A DNA stretch of 41,553 nucleotides. It comes from JAOADN01 sp049323795 (GTDB lineage Bacteria > Pseudomonadota > Alphaproteobacteria > Rhodobacterales > Rhodobacteraceae). The translations under genes were made by a program, and so were the position numbers. The notes under the pieces are model-generated. The model searched no databases. It saw only the letters and a program-made list of their open reading frames with translations, and had not been told where the DNA came from. Of this stretch, positions 39,603 through 41,553 are shown piece by piece; positions within the stretch are counted from its first letter, which is position 1, and each line of letters begins with the position of its first letter. Where the stretch lies: contig JBMOOH010000002.1 in assembly GCA_049323795.1 (NCBI GenBank), forward strand, positions 1 to 41,553, read 5' to 3'.

Positions 39603-40696
39603 GGGGCCGGCGCGGCCGGGAGCACGTAGGCATCGCCGAAGCCGGCCGCCCTGACCGCATCGAGGGCGCGGCCTAGCTCGCCCTCGGCGAAGGGGCCGGC
39701 CAGCACCAGCGTGACCGGGCGTCCGCCGCTGCTGGCCGACGCCCGCGCCGCAGCAAGACCCGCCGCCGCAAGCCGGGCCGCCGCCTGTTCTGCGTACGCG
39801 GCCCGCGCATAGGCCCCGACCTGGACGAAGCGCGCGCCGTCCGGCCTCGGCGCGCCGATCCTAGCCCCCGGCTTCATCCGCATCGGGACCGTTCCGCTCC
39901 ACGATGCGGCCATCTGCGCATCGCCTTCCTCGGTCTTCGGCCCGCGGTCGGGGTTCAGCCTTCCGTCGCTCCACGCGCGGACATAGCCGCGGGGAAGCTT
40001 CGCGGGGGCCGCGCCCGCCACGGCAAGGCCGGGCAGGCCGAGCCGGTTCAGATAGGCGACCGGATCCTGGACCGGAGCACCGCACCGCACGAAGCGCCGC
40101 CCGTCCGACAGGACAAAGCGCTGCGCGATGCGGGGGGCATTGACGCACGGCGTGGCGGAGCCCGGCACCGCCTCCGCCGAGACGAGCGTCACGGGCGGCG
40201 CGCTGCCCGCGGCGGCAACCGACCCGGCAGCGCGTCTGCCCGGGGGGCGGCCCGAGGCGGGCGAGGTGGCGGGATGGTCGGCATGCGCCGGCGCGCCTGT
40301 GCCGGCCCCTGCCGGCGCCTCCGGAGAAGCAGCCTTGCGCACCGCTGCCGCGCCGGCGCCCTGCGGCAGGATCGCGGTCTCCGCGGGTTCCGCCGGCGGC
40401 TCTGCCGCCGCTGCCGCTGCCGCCCCCGCGGCCCCTGCGGCCGCGAGACTCGGGGTCTGACCGCACATGAGGCGCCGCTCGCGCGTCACCCGCGGAACCC
40501 AGGTGACCTTGCCGCCGAGCCCGGCCCGAACGAACACGCACCCGCGCGAGTCCACATACTGGGAGGCGGTGTAGCTTGCGGGCGGCGCTTCTGCGGGGCC
40601 GTCGGCATTCCGCAGGGTCTGCGCCGCGACCGGGACGGCGAATACGACGAGGCCCGCCAGCGCCGCGGCCCCGAGCATGAAGCGACCTGTCATCAA
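39599..40696 (-). CDS. SPOR-domain exported protein
   Basis: 365 aa. A signal peptide (FMLGAAALAGLVVFAVPVAAQ) is followed by a short domain with two cysteines (RGCVFVRAGLGGKVTWVPRV then TRERRLMCGQ), a ~100-residue Ala/Pro/Gly-rich linker, another Cys-containing segment (TPCVNAPRIAQRFVLSDGRR then FVRCGAP), and a C-terminal SPOR domain (GARFVQVGAYARAAYAEQAA ... TLVLAGPFAEGELGRALDAV). SPOR domains bind denuded peptidoglycan at the division septum, so this is probably a periplasmic division or cell-wall protein. A second ATG one codon later is possible. Confidence 0.85.
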   Translation of the reverse strand: MMTGRFMLGAAALAGLVVFAVPVAAQTLRNADGPAEAPPASYTASQYVDSRGCVFVRAGLGGKVTWVPRVTRERRLMCGQTPSLAAAGAAGAAAAAAAEPPAEPAETAILPQGAGAAAVRKAASPEAPAGAGTGAPAHADHPATSPASGRPPGRRAAGSVAAAGSAPPVTLVSAEAVPGSATPCVNAPRIAQRFVLSDGRRFVRCGAPVQDPVAYLNRLGLPGLAVAGAAPAKLPRGYVRAWSDGRLNPDRGPKTEEGDAQMAASWSGTVPMRMKPGARIGAPRPDGARFVQVGAYARAAYAEQAAARLAAAGLAAARASASSGGRPVTLVLAGPFAEGELGRALDAVRAAGFGDAYVLPAAPAP

Positions 40697-40771
40697 GCGC
40701 GTTCCCCCGCACTCTGCCCGACCCGTGGCGACATTGGCGCGGCTGCCGGCGCGAGTAAAGCCTTGCCCGCC

Positions 40772-41401
40772 TCACTTCGTTCCGAACATGCGGTCGCCGG
40801 CGTCGCCGAGACCCGGGACGATGTAGCCGAGTTCGTTCAGATGGCTGTCGACCGCGGCAGTGACGATGGGCACATCGGGATGCGCAGCCTGCATCCGCCT
40901 CACCCCCTCGGGCGCGGCGAGAAGGCACATGAAGCGGATGCTGGTGGCGCCCGACGCCTTCAGCAGGTCGATCGCCGCAACGCTCGAGTTCCCGGTGGCC
41001 AGCATCGGGTCGAGCGCGATGGTAAGACGGTCCTTCAGGCTCGGGACCTTGTAGTAGTACTGTACCGGCTGCAGCGTCTCGTGGTCGCGGTAAAGCCCGA
41101 TGAACCCGACACGGGCGGCCGGGATCAGTTCCAGAACGCCGTCGAGAAGCCCGTTCCCGGCCCGCAGGATCGAGATCAGCGCAAGCTTCTTGCCGTCGAT
41201 GGTCGGCGCATCCATCGCGCAGAGCGGGGTCTCGATCCGCTTTGTCGTCATCTCCATCTCCCGCGTGATCTCGTAGGCAAGAAGCTGGCTGATCTCGCGC
41301 AGGAGCCGGCGGAAGGAGTTCGTCGAGGTCTCCCTGTCACGCATGATCGTCAGCTTGTGCTGGACGAGCGGGTGGGTGACAATGGTGAGATGGTCGAGCA
41401 T
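40772..41401 (-). CDS. upp: Uracil phosphoribosyltransferase
   Basis: 209 aa, one residue longer than the E. coli enzyme. The PRPP-binding loop is DPMLATGNS (131-139) and the uracil-binding end is GYIVPGLGDAGDRMFGTK. It makes UMP from uracil and PRPP (pyrimidine salvage). I start at the second ATG (MLDHLTIV) because AGGAG is 7 bases upstream of it, whereas it would abut the first ATG (41407). Confidence 0.95.
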   Translation of the reverse strand: MLDHLTIVTHPLVQHKLTIMRDRETSTNSFRRLLREISQLLAYEITREMEMTTKRIETPLCAMDAPTIDGKKLALISILRAGNGLLDGVLELIPAARVGFIGLYRDHETLQPVQYYYKVPSLKDRLTIALDPMLATGNSSVAAIDLLKASGATSIRFMCLLAAPEGVRRMQAAHPDVPIVTAAVDSHLNELGYIVPGLGDAGDRMFGTK

Positions 41402-41463
41402 CGGCATTCTCCTGTCCGTTCAAGTTTCCCGCGTCCGGACGATTTCGGCGCAGGGATTGAGGG

Positions 41464-41553
41464 TCACTGGGCGGGCGCCCTGTCGCGGACGAGCTTCCAG
41501 GTGATCGCGTCGAGCAGCGCCTCGAAGGAGGCGTCCACGATGTTGGCGCTGAC
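41464..41553 (-). CDS. C-terminal end of citramalate synthase-like protein (partial)
   Basis: Only the last 29 codons are in the window: VSANIVDASFEALLDAITWK then LVRDRAPAQ and stop. The NI(V/I)DASF(E/Q)AL pattern is the end of the LeuA-type allosteric dimerisation domain in the CimA branch (citramalate synthase, isoleucine pathway). 2-isopropylmalate synthase ends in a similar way, so the name is tentative. It lies 62 bp upstream of upp on the same strand. Confidence 0.7.
   Translation of the reverse strand, partial: VSANIVDASFEALLDAITWKLVRDRAPAQ

Overview
The window is a G+C-rich stretch of an alphaproteobacterial chromosome, almost certainly a member of the Rhodobacterales (Rhodobacteraceae). 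This rests on gene content: RpoH with an intact RpoH box next to an RluD-type pseudouridine synthase, a GcrA cell-cycle regulator, the helicase/S4/FdxA/CarD block, MmcB behind a GTTC-N7-GTTC LexA box, DUF6476- and DUF6324-like proteins, and a tRNA-His of the alphaproteobacterial type (A73, G1:U72). It is packed core chromosome. I see no integrase, transposase, phage gene, CRISPR array or rRNA.

Layout. 1-4.7 kb: a very large Ala/Pro-rich single-pass protein and a Kef-type K+/H+ antiporter. 4.8-9.7 kb (minus): TPR protein, SUV3-like RNA helicase, S4 protein, 7Fe ferredoxin FdxA, CarD. 9.8-11.0 kb: SCP2 protein and alpha/beta hydrolase. 11.1-15.0 kb (minus): a compact four-gene Anbu proteasome cluster (ATP-grasp, alpha-E, transglutaminase-like protease, Anbu), the best candidate for a poorly understood system here. 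15.2-19.8 kb: Lexo-type exonuclease plus ATP-dependent DNA ligase (a DNA-repair pair), then an M3 oligoendopeptidase. 19.9-25.2 kb (minus): Gfo/Idh/MocA oxidoreductase, rpoH, a kup remnant with a large internal deletion, cardiolipin synthase, rluD. 25.2-28.3 kb: DUF6476 and DUF1345 proteins, tRNA-His(GTG), DUF6324-like protein, LexA-regulated mmcB, a small membrane protein. 28.4-34.0 kb: 6-phosphogluconate dehydrogenase, a methyltransferase, a DUF1993 protein, a sulfotransferase and a cyclase/TolB-like/TPR signalling protein. 34.0-36.2 kb: argD-argF. 36.5-37.6 kb: a serine-hydrolase pseudogene. 37.9-41.6 kb: gcrA, a membrane protein of unknown function, a SPOR-domain protein, upp, and the 3' end of a citramalate-synthase-like gene.

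Cross-cutting themes. (i) Short GC-rich tandem repeats (10-15 bp units) recur in several intergenic regions and in one gene; an 11-bp unit duplication is one of two lesions that broke the serine hydrolase. (ii) Two copies of a palindromic intergenic element, each an 8-bp GC stem with a 3-nt loop followed by a conserved tail, lie in the 3' spacers of pepF and argD. (iii) Gene packing is extreme: ATGA and GTGA stop/start overlaps, a CATG in which two divergent start codons overlap, a CTAG in which two convergent stops overlap, and a helicase and S4 gene in the same frame separated by one stop and one codon.

Functions were assigned by reading the translated sequences and recognising family motifs; no database search was run.
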